Assembly (NCBI GenBank): GCA_027001105.1
Contig: JALTMZ010000064.1
Coordinates: 1-6,605 of the forward strand
Length of the DNA: 6,605 bases
DNA from: Thermococcus sp.
GTDB taxonomy: Archaea > Methanobacteriota_B > Thermococci > Thermococcales > Thermococcaceae
Reading direction: 5' to 3'
The notes under the pieces were generated by a model that worked only from the letters and a program-made list of their open reading frames with translations, was not told the origin of the DNA and searched no databases. How positions within the stretch are numbered: the first letter of the stretch is position 1; each line of letters opens with the position of its first letter. Positions 4,678 through 6,605 of this stretch are shown here, in pieces. Position numbers and translations under genes: made by a program.

Positions 4678-6390
4678 TCAAGAGGAGCCAAAGATAAGCT
4701 CCTTTAATTTTTGGGGAAGTTCATCAATTTTAACCCTAATTTGCTCCCTCGTATCTCTGTCTCTGATTGTTACGGTGTTGTCTTCCGGTGTTTGGTTGTC
4801 AATGGTCACACAGTATGGAGTTCCAATTTCATCGTATCTTGCGTATCTCCTCCCAATTGTGTCTTTTTCGTCGTAAACTGCTATGAATCCCGCTTTCTGG
4901 AGCGTCCTAAAAACGTTGTAAGCTATCGTTGTTAGTGGCTCTTTTGCAACCAACGGCAGAACGGCAACCTCTATTGGTGCCATGTCCTTCTTTATCTTGA
5001 GGTAAACTCTTCCGTCCTCATCAATTGTTAGTGAGTTCTCAAGGAGTAGATAGAAAGGTCTATCAATACCGAAACTTGGCTCTAAGACGTGAGGAACAAT
5101 TTTTTCACCGGTTATCTTTTCTTCAACTTCTTTGATTATGAAGTCCTCTTTCTCAAGCTCATAACCCTCAATGCTGACTTTACCTTTCTCTTCAAGTTCT
5201 TCAACAAGCTTCCTAAGCTCTTCCTCGCTCATTTCTTTGAGTTTCTCGTTTATTCTTTTTGCATCTTTTTTAAGCTTTGGACCAACTCTCTTCATATTTA
5301 GACTAACTTTGAGCCTTTTCACGATCTTTGGTTCATCATAGTGAATCATAACCGTCAAATCGGCACCGCTCATCTTCATGTGTCTGCTCAAGTCGTAATC
5401 CCCTCTGTACGCGATACCAACACACTCAATCCATCCAAATCTTTCGCTGTAAATCTCAACATCCCATGTATCCTTTGAGTAGTGTGCCCTTTCTTCTGGA
5501 AGCTGTTGCCTGAATCTTATCGCCTTTTCTGGAATGCCTATGTCAAGAAGAATTCTCTTCACCATAGCCATGTAATAGGCAAAAAATGTGTTCATGACAT
5601 ATCCTTTTTTGACAGCTTCCTCAAGAGTTACCTCAATCATACCCAAGTTCTTGAGCTGGTGTTCGATGGGGTAAAGCCTTACAACCTCGTCTTTGACCTC
5701 ATCGAAGTGCGGATGCTCGGTCTCTTTTGGATTGAAGAATATCTCTACCTCAGCCTGAGTGAACTCTCTAAGTCTGATCATTCCCTGTCTTGGTGAAATT
5801 TCATTTCTGTATGCCTTTCCAATCTGGAACACACCAAATGGGAGCTTATTTCTTGCAAAAGCGTTGAGTCTCTTAAAGTTCACAAAAATGCCTTGAGCGG
5901 TTTCCGGTCTTAAATAGCCCTTCTTGTCCTTGTAAGGACCTATATAGGTCTCAAACATCAAGTTAAAATACCAAACATCACTCAGCTCTCCGCCACACTG
6001 GGGACACTTTATGCCTTTTTCCTTTATTATCTTCGTGAGCTCTTCGGCACTCAAGCCTTCAACATCAATGTCCAAGTTCTCCTCGATGAGATGATCTGCC
6101 CTGTATCTTGTGTGGCACTTGGTACACTCAACTAAAGGATCAACGAACTTTTCAACGTGGCCTGAGGCTATGAAAACTTCTTCAGGAGTTATATCTGGAG
6201 TTTCAAGTTCAAAGAATCCCTCTCTTTGAAAGGCTTCTCTGATTTTACGCTCAATCTTTCTCTTTATTGTCGCTCCAAGAGGACCGTAATCATAGAAACC
6301 TCTCGCCCCACCATAAATCTCGAAGCTTCCCCATGCAAAGCCTCTTCTCCTCATCAAATCCGAAAGGATTTCATACTTGTCTATCTTCAT
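4678..6390 (-). CDS. glyS: Glycyl-tRNA synthetase, archaeal/eukaryotic homodimeric type
   Basis: This class II aminoacyl-tRNA synthetase charges tRNA(Gly) with glycine using ATP and works as an alpha2 dimer in the cytoplasm. The 570 residues are normal for archaea. Order of parts: motif 1 region with GGARGFYDYGPLG (27-39); a zinc-binding insertion with C89-x2-C92 and C129-x2-C132; RPETAQGIF (161-169); motif 2 with YRNEISPR (194-201) followed by REFTQAE (208-214); a charged, coiled-coil-like insertion at about 372-405; motif 3 with EPSFGIDR (437-444); and the C-terminal anticodon-binding domain from about 470, with the DTIGRRYARYDEIGTPYC block (510-527). No key residue is missing. ATG 6390 is supported by GGTGGTT at 6403-6397, six bases upstream. 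It is divergent from the Sm-like gene and may be cotranscribed with the downstream DUF402-DUF167 pair, since no strong terminator separates them. It must not be confused with the bacterial two-subunit enzyme. Confidence 0.97.
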   Translation of the reverse strand: MKIDKYEILSDLMRRRGFAWGSFEIYGGARGFYDYGPLGATIKRKIERKIREAFQREGFFELETPDITPEEVFIASGHVEKFVDPLVECTKCHTRYRADHLIEENLDIDVEGLSAEELTKIIKEKGIKCPQCGGELSDVWYFNLMFETYIGPYKDKKGYLRPETAQGIFVNFKRLNAFARNKLPFGVFQIGKAYRNEISPRQGMIRLREFTQAEVEIFFNPKETEHPHFDEVKDEVVRLYPIEHQLKNLGMIEVTLEEAVKKGYVMNTFFAYYMAMVKRILLDIGIPEKAIRFRQQLPEERAHYSKDTWDVEIYSERFGWIECVGIAYRGDYDLSRHMKMSGADLTVMIHYDEPKIVKRLKVSLNMKRVGPKLKKDAKRINEKLKEMSEEELRKLVEELEEKGKVSIEGYELEKEDFIIKEVEEKITGEKIVPHVLEPSFGIDRPFYLLLENSLTIDEDGRVYLKIKKDMAPIEVAVLPLVAKEPLTTIAYNVFRTLQKAGFIAVYDEKDTIGRRYARYDEIGTPYCVTIDNQTPEDNTVTIRDRDTREQIRVKIDELPQKLKELIFGSS

Positions 6391-6396
6391 CCTCTA

Positions 6397-6437
6397 ACCA
6401 CCTTAAGGTTTTGACACCTCAAAATCCTAAAAACTTT
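6397..6437 (-). promoter_or_regulatory. Promoter and ribosome binding site of the glycyl-tRNA synthetase gene
   Basis: On the minus strand a TATA-like GTTTTTAGG is centred near 6432, which predicts transcription from about 6407 and a leader of about 17 bases. The palindrome CCTTAAGG (6401-6408) falls at the expected start site and runs into the ribosome binding site GGTGGTT (6403-6397). The TATA match is imperfect. Confidence 0.45.
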
Positions 6438-6500
6438 GTGGAGTATCTTTTGACATTCTACCAAAGTCGATGTTCAACAAGTCATCCCAGGGCTGTTATA

Positions 6501-6516
6501 CGAAAGAGTTATAAAC
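6501..6516 (+). promoter_or_regulatory. BRE/TATA promoter of the Sm-like protein gene
   Basis: CGAAAGAGTTATAAAC combines a purine-rich BRE-like element (CGAAAG) with a TATA box (GTTATAAAC, 6508-6516). Transcription would begin near 6537-6540, giving a leader of about 35 bases. It is divergent from the GlyRS promoter, with the two TATA elements about 80 bases apart. Confidence 0.65.
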
Positions 6517-6572
6517 CAATTTTCCCGTTATGAATGTGAGCTTCAGCTTTGATTATTTAGGAGGGAAGAGAA

Positions 6573-6605
6573 ATGGCGGAAAGACCACTTGATGTTATTC
6601 ACAGG
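6573..6605 (+). CDS. Archaeal Sm-like (LSm/SmAP) RNA-binding protein, 5' end only
   Basis: Only 11 codons are present before the window ends: MAERPLDVIHR. I recognise this as the N terminus of the Thermococcales Sm-like protein, whose Pyrococcus abyssi member forms a heptameric ring that binds U-rich RNA. PLDVIHR corresponds to the N-terminal helix before the Sm fold; the Sm1 and Sm2 motifs lie outside the window. The start is supported by AGGAGGG at 6559-6565, seven bases before ATG, and by the promoter at 6501-6516. In related genomes this gene is typically followed by the ribosomal protein L37e gene, which cannot be seen here. The identification rests on a short but characteristic match from memory. 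Confidence 0.85.
   Translation, partial: MAERPLDVIHR

Noticed and set aside
5173..5275. Charged insertion in GlyRS (residues about 372-405) as a novel domain or foreign insert
   Set aside because: Archaeal and eukaryotic GlyRS normally carry insertions in this part between motifs 2 and 3. Total length is normal and base use does not differ visibly.
5482..5796. 104-residue open frame on the plus strand inside the GlyRS gene
   Set aside because: It is antisense to conserved GlyRS coding sequence. The translation is rich in Phe, Tyr and Leu from reading codons backward and lacks a start signal.
6267..6533. 88-residue plus-strand frame running from within GlyRS through the divergent promoter region
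   Set aside because: It crosses both the GlyRS start and the Sm-gene TATA box, ends without relation to a gene, and has no ribosome binding site.
1..6605. CRISPR array, mobile element, tRNA/rRNA gene or defence system
   Set aside because: Both strands were read for regularly spaced repeats, terminal inverted repeats, transposase motifs and tRNA cloverleaf signals. None was seen, and the gene content is core-genome in character.

Overview
The window looks like chromosomal DNA of a hyperthermophilic archaeon of the order Thermococcales (Thermococcus or Pyrococcus), probably one of the lower-GC species. The evidence is an archaeal aspartate transporter very close to the structurally studied GltPh/GltTk proteins, an archaeal-type glycyl-tRNA synthetase, a stand-alone AlaX editing enzyme, and the first 11 codons of an archaeal Sm-like protein. 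Supporting signs are TATA-type promoters, GGTGA/GGAGG ribosome binding sites and very short leaders. I see no rRNA, tRNA, CRISPR array, insertion sequence or other mobile element.

Layout. Bases 1-158 hold an upstream flank and the promoter and leader of the first gene. Three plus-strand genes follow: a sodium/aspartate symporter (159-1445), an unrecognised secreted and membrane-anchored protein built from two tandem copies of one domain (1561-2997), and an AlaX-M type alanyl-tRNA editing protein (best start 3074, end 3718). Each appears to have its own promoter, with T-rich stretches after the first two. A minus-strand block converges on AlaX and shares a TTAA with its stop codon. Read in its own direction it is glycyl-tRNA synthetase (6390-4678), a 118-175 base gap, a DUF402 protein (3990 to about 4502) and a DUF167/YggU-like protein (3993-3715). 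The last two overlap by ATGA. The right end has a divergent intergenic region (6391-6572) and the start of the Sm-like gene on the plus strand.

How the genes relate. Four of the seven genes belong to translation or RNA metabolism: AlaX, GlyRS, DUF402 (a domain shared with the RNA-binding protein FAU-1) and Sm. The transporter and the surface protein form a cell-envelope half. No pathway is fully contained here.

Most of the window is ordinary core-genome content. The most notable points are the duplicated, sequon-rich surface protein, a perfect inverted repeat at the expected transcription start of the transporter gene, a repeated TAACGYTA element in two consecutive intergenic regions, an AlaX start trap where a GTG lies inside the Shine-Dalgarno sequence, and a gap (4560-4677) with a 22-codon hydrophobic micro-ORF.
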